From positions 1 through 10,327 of the forward strand of contig JAEYTB010000008.1 of NCBI GenBank assembly GCA_023434205.1: a stretch of 10,327 nt of DNA, read 5' to 3'. The notes under the pieces are model-generated. The model searched no databases. It worked only from the letters and a program-made list of their open reading frames with translations, and was not told the origin of the DNA. This DNA comes from Planctomycetota bacterium. GTDB taxonomy: Bacteria > Planctomycetota > Phycisphaerae > Phycisphaerales > UBA1924. A program made the position numbers and the translations under genes. This document shows positions 1-8,622 of the stretch, piece after piece. Position 1 is the first letter of the stretch; each line of letters begins with the position of its first letter.

Positions 1-3
1 CGC

Positions 4-35
4 GTGGACCGCCCTCAAAGGCGGTCCACTTTTTT
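4..35 (+). terminator. Intrinsic terminator of an upstream gene outside the window
   Basis: A perfect 10-bp stem (GTGGACCGCC at 4-13, GGCGGTCCAC at 20-29) closes a 6-base loop (CTCAAA) and is followed directly by six T residues (30-35). This is the classic rho-independent terminator layout on the plus strand. It must end a transcript coming from the left, because no plus-strand gene precedes it here. It also insulates the histidine kinase gene, which begins 91 bases further on, so that gene should have its own promoter. I could not find a convincing -35/-10 pair between 36 and 126. Confidence 0.93.
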
Positions 36-126
36 GGCGCGTTATGGCCACTTCCCCGGAAAGAGGGCCGCCCCGCGGGTCGATATCCAACGTTGAGGTC
101 CTGAAATTACGCCCTCCGGGGACACG

Positions 127-2679
<2,553 letters not shown>

Positions 2680-2683
2680 CCCC

Positions 2684-3529
2684 TCAGGCCGCCCCCGCCT
2701 GCGGCCCCTCCACGGCACCGCGCCGGCGCATCACCGCGAACGGCGTCGCCGCCAGGTACGCCAGCGAAAGCACCGCGATCGTCAGCCACGCGTCGATGAT
2801 CATCATCACCGCCAGGATCGCCACCAGCACCAGCAGCGGGGCCACCAGCAGCCGGCTCACCCGCAACCGTTTCAGCGCGAACATCGGGATGCGCGAGATC
2901 ATCAGGAACGCGATCAGCAGCGTGTACGCCGCCACCAGCCATTCCGGCAGCCGCAGCGTGACCAGCTTCGAGGCGCTCAGCAGCGCGGGCACCAGCACCG
3001 CCCCCGCGGCCGCGGGCGTGGGCATCCCCTCGAAGTAGTTGGACGGCGCGGCCGTGCCCGTCTTGGGCGCGTTGGCCGCCGCGGTGAACCTCGCCAGCCG
3101 CATCCCCGCGCACACCGCGAACACCATCACCGGCAGCAGACCCGCCAGCAGGTACAGCCGCGAACCCTCACCCGTCCTGTTGGTGAACTCCGCAAGCGTC
3201 CACTGGTGCAGGATGATCGCCGGCGCGACCCCGAACGACACAAAGTCCGACAGCGAGTCGAGCACCGCGCCGAACTTGGACGACACGCGCAGCAGCCGCG
3301 CCGCCCGTCCGTCCAGCGCATCAAACACCGCCGACAGCAAAATCGCACCCAGCGCCCGCTGCCAGAGGCCCTCGATCTGGTCGAGGGGTGCGCCTTTGGC
3401 CTGCAGCACCGCCGCGCGGATCGAGAAGTGGATCGACGCCAGCCCGCAGCACAGCGCCAGCGTCGTCAGCAGGTTGGGCAGCAACGCCGCGAGCGGGACA
3501 TCTTGACGCTTCACCAGCCGGAGGAACAT
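2684..3529 (-). CDS. pssA: CDP-diacylglycerol--serine O-phosphatidyltransferase (phosphatidylserine synthase)
   Basis: This integral membrane enzyme makes phosphatidylserine from CDP-diacylglycerol and L-serine. The CDP-alcohol phosphatidyltransferase signature is complete: D70, D73-G74, A77-R78, G87, D91 and D95, with the expected spacing (DG, two residues, AR, eight residues, G, three, D, three, D). These aspartates bind metal and the CDP-lipid. Hydrophobic segments near 15-40, 60-70, 97-110, 125-143, 175-190, 196-212 and 226-262 fit a multi-pass protein, and 281 residues suits the Bacillus-type PssA family. I chose the ATG at 3529 because AGGAG lies 6 bases upstream; an in-frame ATG ten codons earlier (3559) would overlap psd and has no such site. 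The gene follows psd by 19 bases in one operon, and psd uses its product. Substrate specificity for serine is inferred partly from the psd neighbour, because the signature alone also fits related transferases. Confidence 0.93.
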   Translation of the reverse strand: MFLRLVKRQDVPLAALLPNLLTTLALCCGLASIHFSIRAAVLQAKGAPLDQIEGLWQRALGAILLSAVFDALDGRAARLLRVSSKFGAVLDSLSDFVSFGVAPAIILHQWTLAEFTNRTGEGSRLYLLAGLLPVMVFAVCAGMRLARFTAAANAPKTGTAAPSNYFEGMPTPAAAGAVLVPALLSASKLVTLRLPEWLVAAYTLLIAFLMISRIPMFALKRLRVSRLLVAPLLVLVAILAVMMIIDAWLTIAVLSLAYLAATPFAVMRRRGAVEGPQAGAA

Positions 3530-3535
3530 CGGGGT

Positions 3536-3540
3536 CTCCT
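3536..3540 (-). promoter_or_regulatory. Shine-Dalgarno site that fixes the pssA start
   Basis: On the minus strand AGGAG is followed by six bases (ACCCCG) and then ATG at 3529. It sits in the 19-base gap between the psd stop and pssA. This spacing is optimal and argues for the start giving MFLRLVKR rather than the longer frame from 3559. Confidence 0.85.
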
Positions 3541-3548
3541 GTCCGAGC

Positions 3549-4274
3549 TTACACCGCAAGCCTGGCGATGGGCGTCTCGCCCGCCAGGGTCGCCTGGCCC
3601 AGCTTCACCAGCACCTCCGACCCCGGCGGCAGGTACACGTCCACCCTCGACCCGAACCGGATCAGCCCGTACCGCTGCCCCGCCCGCATCGTGTCGCCCG
3701 GCTTCACCTTCCGCACGATCCGCCGCGCCACCAGCCCCGCGATCTGCACACACCCGATCGCGTGCCCCGACTCCGTCCTCATCGCGACCGAGAACCGCTC
3801 ATTCTGCTCGCTCGCCTTGTCCAGAGACGCGTTGAAGAACTTGCCCTCCCGGTACGCCGCGGCCGTGATCACCCCCGCCGCGGGCGCCCGGTTCACGTGG
3901 ACGTTGAACACGTTCATGAAGATGCACACCCGCTGCAGGCCCTGCCCCGGGATGCCCAGCTCCCCCGGCGGGTCCGCCGGCGAGACCGACACGACCACGC
4001 CGTCCGCCGGCGCGATCACCAGCGACGCGTCCGACGGCGTGCGGCGAGCCGGGTCCCTGAAGAACCACAGGCACCACAGCGTCAGCACCAGCCCGATGCC
4101 CCCCACCACCGCGCCGACGGGAGCGCCCGCGAAGTGCCACGCCGCCGCGCTCGCCACACCCCCGATCAGCACGAACACCGCCACGATCGGCCACCCTTCC
4201 CGGGCGATGATCGGGCTGGGGTCGTCGTGCAGTATGGACAGGGAAGCCGGGGCGGTGTTGGGTGCGTGGGTCAC
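3549..4274 (-). CDS. psd: Phosphatidylserine decarboxylase proenzyme, short type
   Basis: This enzyme decarboxylates phosphatidylserine to phosphatidylethanolamine at the membrane, using a pyruvoyl group made by self-cleavage. The 241-residue length fits the short class found in alphaproteobacteria, archaea and others, not the roughly 300-residue E. coli class. The cleavage site is the Gly208-Ser209 pair in RFGSRVDVYLP, where Ser209 becomes the pyruvoyl group; this replaces the LGST of the long class. Other conserved elements are FFRDPXR near 71-77, the APADG block with Asp91, and FMNVFNVHVNRAP at 119-131 with His126. Two hydrophobic helices (about 29-47 and 51-71) anchor the N-terminus. The start is a GTG with no clear SD, so the exact N-terminus is less sure than the rest. 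pssA follows by 19 bases in the same operon. The order psd then pssA is common in bacteria that carry this short class. Confidence 0.94.
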   Translation of the reverse strand: MTHAPNTAPASLSILHDDPSPIIAREGWPIVAVFVLIGGVASAAAWHFAGAPVGAVVGGIGLVLTLWCLWFFRDPARRTPSDASLVIAPADGVVVSVSPADPPGELGIPGQGLQRVCIFMNVFNVHVNRAPAAGVITAAAYREGKFFNASLDKASEQNERFSVAMRTESGHAIGCVQIAGLVARRIVRKVKPGDTMRAGQRYGLIRFGSRVDVYLPPGSEVLVKLGQATLAGETPIARLAV

Positions 4275-4427
4275 GCCCGATGGTACGCGACACCGCCCAC
4301 CGTTCGCCGCTTGTGCGGGGCAAACCCCGCGCCAACGTCCGAGAAAACCCTGTCCGCGCAGACCGCCCGATCACCCTCAAGCCCCCGGGGAACTTGTTCG
4401 ATCTTCATGTAACTACCTTCACTCCCT
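4275..4427. other. Divergent intergenic region between psd and the response regulator gene
   Basis: These 153 bases must carry promoters for both the psd-pssA operon (leftward) and the response regulator/HD-GYP operon (rightward). A perfect short inverted repeat, GCGGGG-CAAA-CCCCGC, occupies 4315-4330 with no T run on either side, so it looks more like a protein site or RNA hairpin than a terminator. On the minus strand TACCAT (4285-4280) resembles a -10 box only 5 bases from the psd GTG. On the plus strand TGTAAC (4408-4413) is a weak -10-like hexamer 14 bases before the ATG. Neither has a convincing -35. Both downstream starts lack an SD, so leaderless transcription is possible but unproven. 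Confidence 0.5.
4315..4330. repeat. Short perfect inverted repeat in the divergent promoter region
   Basis: GCGGGG and CCCCGC flank a CAAA spacer, giving a 6-bp GC stem with a 4-base loop. It lies 41 bases upstream of the psd start and 98 bases upstream of the response regulator start. The position suits an operator or a leader hairpin. Six-base GC palindromes occur by chance in DNA this GC-rich, so the call is tentative. Confidence 0.35.
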
Positions 4428-4892
4428 ATGAATACCAACACCCCCACCTACGCCCGAATCCTGGTCTGCGATGACGAGGCGCACATCCGCCAGATCATCG
4501 GCCGCAAGCTCGCGACCGCCGGATTCACCGTCGCCGAGGCCCGCAACGGCCAGGAAGCCCTGACCATGCTGGACCCCGGCGCCCAGCCCGCGTTCATCCC
4601 CAACCTCATCATCACCGACCTCCAGATGCCCATGATCACGGGCCTGGAGCTCTGCCAGGTCCTCCGCCGCCGCGCCGACCTCTCCCACGTCCCAGCCCTG
4701 ATGCTCACCGCCCGCGGCTACATCCTCTCGCCCGAAGACCTCGCCCAGACCAACATCCGCCAGGTCATCAGCAAGCCCTTCGGCGTCAAGATCCTGCTCG
4801 AGCGCGTCGTTGACGTGCTCGCCGAGCAGTCGCGCGACCTTATCCCCCCCGCCCTGCTGTCGAACATCGGCGGCACCGGGCTCGCCGCGTAA
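4428..4892 (+). CDS. Single-domain response regulator (CheY-like receiver)
   Basis: The 154-residue protein is one receiver domain with a short C-terminal tail. The active site is complete: acidic pair D15/D16, phosphoacceptor D64 in IITDLQMP, switch Thr94 in LMLTARG, and Lys116 in the SKPF motif. No DNA-binding or enzymatic output domain follows; residues 135-154 form only a short tail. It must therefore act by protein contact or as a phosphorelay intermediate. The ATG has no SD (the preceding bases are TTCACTCCCT). The gene is followed 14 bases later by an HD-GYP phosphodiesterase with a strong SD, so the two are almost certainly co-transcribed. An obvious inference is that this regulator controls the HD-GYP protein or shares its input. 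No cognate kinase is adjacent on this strand; the hybrid kinase at 127-2679 is a candidate by proximity only. Confidence 0.93.
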   Translation: MNTNTPTYARILVCDDEAHIRQIIGRKLATAGFTVAEARNGQEALTMLDPGAQPAFIPNLIITDLQMPMITGLELCQVLRRRADLSHVPALMLTARGYILSPEDLAQTNIRQVISKPFGVKILLERVVDVLAEQSRDLIPPALLSNIGGTGLAA

Positions 4893-4894
4893 AC

Positions 4895-4900
4895 GGGAGG
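4895..4900 (+). promoter_or_regulatory. Shine-Dalgarno site for the HD-GYP gene
   Basis: GGGAGG lies 6 bases before the GTG at 4907, inside the 14-base gap after the response regulator stop. It supports the GTG as the true start of the HD-GYP protein. Confidence 0.85.
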
Positions 4901-4906
4901 CCGACC

Positions 4907-6553
4907 GTGACGATCAGCCGCCCATCGCTGTCCAACCTCACGCCCGACCCGGGCCCGGCCTTCCCGCCGGCGTCGTTCCTCGACCGCTGCACGGAGCTGG
5001 GCCTGATCGCGTTCCAGTTCGCCAACCCGCAGGAGCTCACCGGCGAGAGCCGCGTGCCCCCCAGCGTCAGCACGCTTATCCGCAGCGAGGGCGTCGCGCG
5101 GCTCATCCGCGCCCGCCTGATGCACGCCGCGGAGCACGGCACCCGCATCACCGAGGACGAGCTGTTCCCGGGCTGCAACCTGGGCATCATCGCCCACCGG
5201 TGCGGCTCGCGCCCCGCGGGGTACACGGTCGTCGTGTTCTTCACACCCTCGGCCTGCGCACACCCGGCGTTCCTCGAGCTCTGCCGCGGCGCCGGCGTCG
5301 ACGGGGTGCAGCTCGCCCTGGACGCCCGGTCGTATGTGCGCGAGTCGGCCTCTGACACGCACCTGGCCATCCGCGCCCTGCTGGGGACCGCCCTGGACCT
5401 CGAGAAGATCGAGGACCAGGACGACGCCCTGGAAACCTTCACCGAGCAGCTCACCGACAGCTACGACACCATGGACCTGCTCTACTCCGTGGGCCGGTCC
5501 ATGCGCGAGCCCTTCAAGCCCGAGCAGTTCCTCAACTTCGTCTGCGGCCGACTGTTCGCCGCGCGCAGCTTCCGCTGGATCGCCATCCTCTTCAACCCCG
5601 GGCGCGAGGTTGCCATGGGCCTGCGCAACCACATGGTCACCGCCGGCCACCTCCCCTGCGACCCCGAGGCCTTCCGGGCCGCGGCACTCTCGCTGGTCTC
5701 CCGCGGCTGGGGCGCCGCCTCACCCCAGGTCCTCGAGCGTGTGCCCAACCTCTCGTCCGCCGACCGCCCTCAGGTCCTCCTCCAGCCCCTCACCTGCAAG
5801 GCCCAGACCGTCGGCCTGCTCATCGCCGGCGGCAAGTACGGCGATGACCCCGACATCAGCAGCTACGACATCCAGATCATCGAGGCCGCCGGCGGCTACA
5901 TCAACGCCTTCTCCGAGAACGTCGCCCTGTACGAGGACCAGCACACCCTCTTCATGGGCACCGTGCAGGCACTCACCGCCGCCATCGACGCCAAGGACCG
6001 GTACACCTTCGGCCACAGCGAGCGCGTTGCCGCCGTCGCCGCGCAGCTCGCCCTGGCGTCGGGCATGTCCCGCGAGCAGGCCGAGCGTGTGCGCATCGCC
6101 GGGCTCGTGCACGACGTCGGCAAGATCGGCGTCCCCGAGGCCGTCCTCACCAAGCAGGGCCGCCTCACCGACGAAGAGTTCGGCCACATCAAGAAGCACC
6201 CCGAGATCGGCCACACCATCCTCCGCGACATCAGCCTCCTCTCCGATGTCCTCCCCGGCGTGCTCCACCACCACGAGCGCTACGACGGCCGCGGCTACCC
6301 CCACGGCCTCATCGGCGAGAAGATCCCCTTCATCGCCCGCATCCTCGCCGTGGCCGACACCTTCGACGCCATGAGCTCCACCCGTTCCTACCGCTCCGCC
6401 ATGCCCCGCGAGGTCGTGCTGGCCGAGATCGGCCGCTGCTCGGGCACCCAGTTCGACCCCGCCCTCGCCATGACGTTCGTGAAGCTCGACCTCTCCGCCT
6501 ACGACGCGCTGGTCGCACGCCACGCCTCGGGCAACCTCTCCGCCGCCGCGTAG
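4907..6553 (+). CDS. HD-GYP domain protein, predicted cyclic-di-GMP phosphodiesterase, with unassigned N-terminal and GAF-like regions
   Basis: The C-terminal domain (about 345-530 of 548) is a full HD-GYP domain, a family that hydrolyses cyclic-di-GMP at a metal centre. Visible residues are GHSER with His370, the H402-D403 pair in HDVGKIG, His431 in HPEIGH, HHHERYDGRGYP at 454-465 with Gly463-Tyr464-Pro465, and Asp484 in VADTFDAM. Residues about 200-340 look like a GAF sensor domain, preceded by a likely helical linker (about 165-200). Residues 25-160 form another domain that I cannot assign; it contains Cys28, Cys90, Cys99, Cys117 and Cys126, which could be relevant to metal or redox sensing. 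No transmembrane helix is visible, so the protein should be cytoplasmic. The GTG start has GGGAGG 6 bases upstream. It is the second gene of an operon with a single-domain response regulator. Catalysis is predicted from intact motifs; the sensed ligand is unknown. Confidence 0.93.
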   Translation: MTISRPSLSNLTPDPGPAFPPASFLDRCTELGLIAFQFANPQELTGESRVPPSVSTLIRSEGVARLIRARLMHAAEHGTRITEDELFPGCNLGIIAHRCGSRPAGYTVVVFFTPSACAHPAFLELCRGAGVDGVQLALDARSYVRESASDTHLAIRALLGTALDLEKIEDQDDALETFTEQLTDSYDTMDLLYSVGRSMREPFKPEQFLNFVCGRLFAARSFRWIAILFNPGREVAMGLRNHMVTAGHLPCDPEAFRAAALSLVSRGWGAASPQVLERVPNLSSADRPQVLLQPLTCKAQTVGLLIAGGKYGDDPDISSYDIQIIEAAGGYINAFSENVALYEDQHTLFMGTVQALTAAIDAKDRYTFGHSERVAAVAAQLALASGMSREQAERVRIAGLVHDVGKIGVPEAVLTKQGRLTDEEFGHIKKHPEIGHTILRDISLLSDVLPGVLHHHERYDGRGYPHGLIGEKIPFIARILAVADTFDAMSSTRSYRSAMPREVVLAEIGRCSGTQFDPALAMTFVKLDLSAYDALVARHASGNLSAAA

Positions 6554-6733
6554 GCCGGCCCTTCAAGTCCGAGAACAACCCGCGGCAGCGAGCGGAAACG
6601 CCCAAGCCCCCCGACACGTGGTGCGGGACCAGTCCCCGCTTCCGCTCCGCGCCACGCGCGCGTCCCCGCCGCGCCACCCGACGCAGCCGCGAACCTGTCC
6701 ACACACCCGTGCGTGGGAATGCGCACTCCCCCT
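6554..6733. other. Non-coding stretch after the HD-GYP gene, with a possible branched RNA structure
   Basis: I see no credible gene here. GAGCGGAA at 6590-6597 is exactly complementary to TTCCGCTC at 6640-6647. Inside that 42-base loop GCGGG (6623-6627) can pair with CCCGC (6635-6639). The result could be a branched stem near the 3' end of the response regulator/HD-GYP transcript. No T run follows, so a classic intrinsic terminator is not supported. A second small repeat, GTGCG (6709-6713) and CGCAC (6722-6726), sits just upstream of the promoter hexamer at 6734 and might be an operator. Both could be chance in GC-rich DNA. Confidence 0.35.
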
Positions 6734-6762
6734 TTGACGTAATCCAAACCGGGTGGTAGCTT
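6734..6762 (+). promoter_or_regulatory. Putative sigma70-type promoter of the small secreted protein gene
   Basis: TTGACG at 6734-6739 matches five of six -35 consensus bases. After exactly 17 bases TAGCTT (6757-6762) keeps T1, A2 and T6 of the -10 consensus, the most conserved positions. The local sequence (6733-6763) is AT-richer than its surroundings. Transcription would begin near 6769 and leave a leader of roughly 87 bases before the ATG at 6856. Confidence 0.6.
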
Positions 6763-6776
6763 GGCCTTGCGCTGGC

Positions 6777-6857
6777 GCTCCCTGGGGGGGAATGGCCGCG
6801 TGGCCGTTCTCCGCCTGTCTATGGGAGCTGCACAGGCATCTGGAGGGAGGCTCCCAT
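6777..6857 (+). promoter_or_regulatory. Structured 5' leader with start codon inside an inverted repeat
   Basis: ATGGGAGC at 6821-6828 is the exact reverse complement of GCTCCCAT at 6850-6857, whose last two bases are the A and U of the start codon. The purine-rich SD (GGAGGGAGG, 6842-6850) would lie in the loop and at the edge of that stem. GCTCCC also occurs at 6777-6782 and could pair with the same GGGAGC (6823-6828). A competing stem GCCTGT (6813-6818) with ACAGGC (6832-6837) overlaps the first. The leader thus offers mutually exclusive folds that would hide or expose the start codon. It matches no riboswitch class I recognise; regulation is inference. Confidence 0.45.
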
Positions 6858-7308
6858 GTTCCACTCGAAGAAGGCGGCGGTGCTTGGCCTGTGCGGCGTG
6901 TTCGCGTTCTGCGCCGCGGCGATGACCAACAGCAACCACATCCGGTTCGAATCCTTCGCGCCCGCCGGCATGTTCGGCTTCGCCGAGAACCCCGCCGTGG
7001 ACGGTCACGTCAAGATCAAGTTCAAGCCCACCGCCGGCACCACCGACATCCTCCTCCAGGTCCGCAACCTCCTGCCCAACACCACCTACAGCGTCCTCAT
7101 CGACGGCAGCGGCTCCGGCGGCGCCTTCCCCAACGCCTTCACCACCAACACGCGCGGCCACGGCTCCTGGCAGTACGACGACCTGCTCGGCCAGGCCGCC
7201 AGCGACACCACTGTCACCATCTTCCGCTGGGACGGCGATTTCGAGGAGGTGTCGAACGTCGACGAGCTTGAGATCCGGGCCGTGGCTGAGCTCGAAGACC
7301 TGTCCTGA
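6856..7308 (+). CDS. Small secreted beta-rich protein of unknown function
   Basis: The 150-residue product begins with a clear signal peptide: lysines at 5-6, a hydrophobic core (about 8-20) and an Ala-rich cleavage region (AAA at 20-22). It should be exported by Sec. No lipobox is present around Cys13 or Cys19. The mature part has alternating beta-like segments, notably HVKIKFKP (51-58), ILLQVRNLLPNTTYSVLIDG (65-84), a glycine-rich GSGSGG turn, and AFTTNTRGHGSWQYDDL (94-110). That pattern (a leucine-Pro-Asn-Thr-Thr-Tyr strand, then Thr-rich and Gly-His-Gly segments) recalls small immunoglobulin-like or anchor-type extracellular domains, but I do not recognise the family. The C-terminus is acidic (EELEIRAVAELEDLS-like). 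The ATG has GGAGG five bases upstream. The gene stands alone between its own promoter and a hairpin, so it is probably monocistronic. A role at the cell surface is inference. Confidence 0.85.
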   Translation: MFHSKKAAVLGLCGVFAFCAAAMTNSNHIRFESFAPAGMFGFAENPAVDGHVKIKFKPTAGTTDILLQVRNLLPNTTYSVLIDGSGSGGAFPNAFTTNTRGHGSWQYDDLLGQAASDTTVTIFRWDGDFEEVSNVDELEIRAVAELEDLS

Positions 7309-7336
7309 GACCGCTCTCCATCATGCCAACACTCGC

Positions 7337-7360
7337 GGGCGGGCCCTCAGCGGCCCGCCC
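7337..7360. terminator. GC-rich hairpin between convergent genes, probable bidirectional terminator
   Basis: GGGCGGGCC (7337-7345) pairs perfectly with GGCCCGCCC (7352-7360) around a 6-base loop. It lies in the 60-base gap between the stop of the secreted protein gene (plus) and the stop of the pilus operon (minus). The plus-strand tail GTTCTCGTT is only modestly T-rich and the minus-strand tail has no T run. Position and stem strength support termination of one or both transcripts, though less surely than the hairpin at 4-35. Confidence 0.72.
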
Positions 7361-7368
7361 GTTCTCGT

Positions 7369-8622
7369 TCACGGCAGCACGACCTGCCGCCACGTCCCCG
7401 GCTTGATTCTGACCCGCTCGTCGCTCGTGTACCCCAACGGCGGCGTCGCCCAGATCGCCGGGTCATATTCGACGTCATTGACGTCCTTGACCGAGATCGC
7501 GTCTGACCCCGCGTTCGAGTCCGCCAGCACGACGCCCTTCACCCTGATACCTTCCATCGCCAGCGTGCCGCGCACGTGAACCAGACCCCGCAGCTCGTTG
7601 GGGTAGGTGTCGCTGGTGTCACCATCCGTGCTCCCACCCGACAGCGGCCAGGGTGCCCCGGTGGGGTTGAAGTTGGTGTACGACGACTCCTGCAAAGCCT
7701 TGCTCGGGTCGCACTTGAACGCCGCGTTCCCGTTGATCAGCAGCACCGGGTAGTCCGGCCGCGCCGGCTGCATGAAGACGGCGGAATCAATCGTCACCGT
7801 GCCGCTGGTGTTGATCACCAGCGTCCCTTCGACCCGTACGCCCTTGATCGTCACGTTGCCGGTGGTGTTGATCACATACACGCCCGCCGCGTTCGGCGAA
7901 CCCCACGTGTTGTACGCCGGCGTCAACACGCCGTTGGTCATCGTTGATCCGGGCGAAATCACCGTCCCCATTGCCGTGTACCGCGAAAACACGCTGGAGT
8001 CGGGCGCGCTCTTCGCCGGCGCCAGCAGCGTAACAGAGCCCGTCACCTTCGTGCCCACCAGCAGCAGGCACTCGACGTCGCCGCGCACCTGCCCGTCCAC
8101 CTGGATCGTGCCGTTGCTCGACGCGGGAGCGCCGGCGACGCCCAGATTGCCTGTCGCGTACACACGGAGTTGCCCCGGCGTATGTACCGCCATCCGCAGC
8201 GCGGGGATGGGCGTGCCGACCGGCTCCAGCTCGACCTGCAGGATGTGCGTCGCCGACCCAGACAAGCCGCGTGAGCGAACCAGCACTGGGTCGGCCGAGC
8301 CTGTGGCGAAGTTCCCATCGACCGGGTCCGTCGCGTCCACCGTCACCGCCCCATCGGCGAGCGGCACGTTCACCAGCCAAGATCCCTGCGCACGCGACCG
8401 CCACGCGGAGTTGCTCGACATGTCGTGCGCCAGCAGTTCAACGCCCGCTTCCGCGTTCATCCTTGCCTTGAGCGAGGTCGTGAGCGCCGTCTCCGCTGAA
8501 GCCTGCACCCTCACCGCCAGGAACGCTCCCAGCGCCATGGCGGTCACGACCGCCGAAACGCCCAGCACGGCGATGTACATGCTCCCGCGCCGCCCAAGCC
8601 GATGCCCCGCGCGCCTCACCAT
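7369..8622 (-). CDS. PilX/GspK-position pilus assembly protein with beta-repeat rungs
   Basis: The 417-residue protein starts with a basic segment (RRAGHRLGRRG) and one hydrophobic helix (about 15-38), followed by a charged stretch that continues as a helix (39-68). That is the PilX/GspK-type N-terminus (compare RRGSMYIAVL with the family's short basic leader and Gly before the helix). No Glu follows at the usual +5 position, which GspK-like proteins can also lack. The rest is beta-rich. Residues 250-287 contain two 19-residue units (VINTTGNVTIKGV... and VINTSGTVTIDSA...), and DGQVRGDVECLLL / GLVHVRGTLAMEGIRVKGVV look like more rungs, in the manner of polymer-forming or beta-helix surface proteins. 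It is the last gene of the pilus cluster and its ATG overlaps the previous stop by 7 bases, with GAGGG four bases upstream. Likely role: minor pilin or tip/assembly factor. The family name rests on position and N-terminus. Confidence 0.8.
   Translation of the reverse strand: MVRRAGHRLGRRGSMYIAVLGVSAVVTAMALGAFLAVRVQASAETALTTSLKARMNAEAGVELLAHDMSSNSAWRSRAQGSWLVNVPLADGAVTVDATDPVDGNFATGSADPVLVRSRGLSGSATHILQVELEPVGTPIPALRMAVHTPGQLRVYATGNLGVAGAPASSNGTIQVDGQVRGDVECLLLVGTKVTGSVTLLAPAKSAPDSSVFSRYTAMGTVISPGSTMTNGVLTPAYNTWGSPNAAGVYVINTTGNVTIKGVRVEGTLVINTSGTVTIDSAVFMQPARPDYPVLLINGNAAFKCDPSKALQESSYTNFNPTGAPWPLSGGSTDGDTSDTYPNELRGLVHVRGTLAMEGIRVKGVVLADSNAGSDAISVKDVNDVEYDPAIWATPPLGYTSDERVRIKPGTWRQVVLP
7791..7877 (-). 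repeat. Two near-identical 30-base units 57 bases apart inside the PilX-like gene
   Basis: Bases 7791-7820 and 7848-7877 agree at 25 of 30 positions by hand alignment. The 57-base period is 19 codons, so the repeat is in frame and encodes VINTTGNVTI and VINTSGTVTI. This looks like a recent or conserved duplication of a beta-helix rung rather than a mobile or regulatory repeat. Confidence 0.75.

Noticed and set aside
93..121. TTGAGG at 93-98 as a promoter for the histidine kinase
   Set aside because: At 16-18 bases downstream the sequence is CTCCGGG-like, with no -10 box, so the pair is not supported.
3530..3559. Longer pssA reading frame starting at 3559
   Set aside because: It overlaps psd by 11 bases and lacks an SD, whereas the ATG at 3529 has AGGAG 6 bases upstream and gives a normal PssA N-terminus.
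4718..6523. Antisense frames opposite the response regulator and HD-GYP genes
   Set aside because: Translations are biased shadows without domains, and the plus strand has complete receiver and HD-GYP signatures plus an SD.
6753..7271. 172-codon plus-strand frame overlapping the small secreted protein
   Set aside because: It runs through the promoter and leader and turns into an Arg/His/Pro-rich shadow, while the overlapping frame from 6856 has a signal peptide and an SD.
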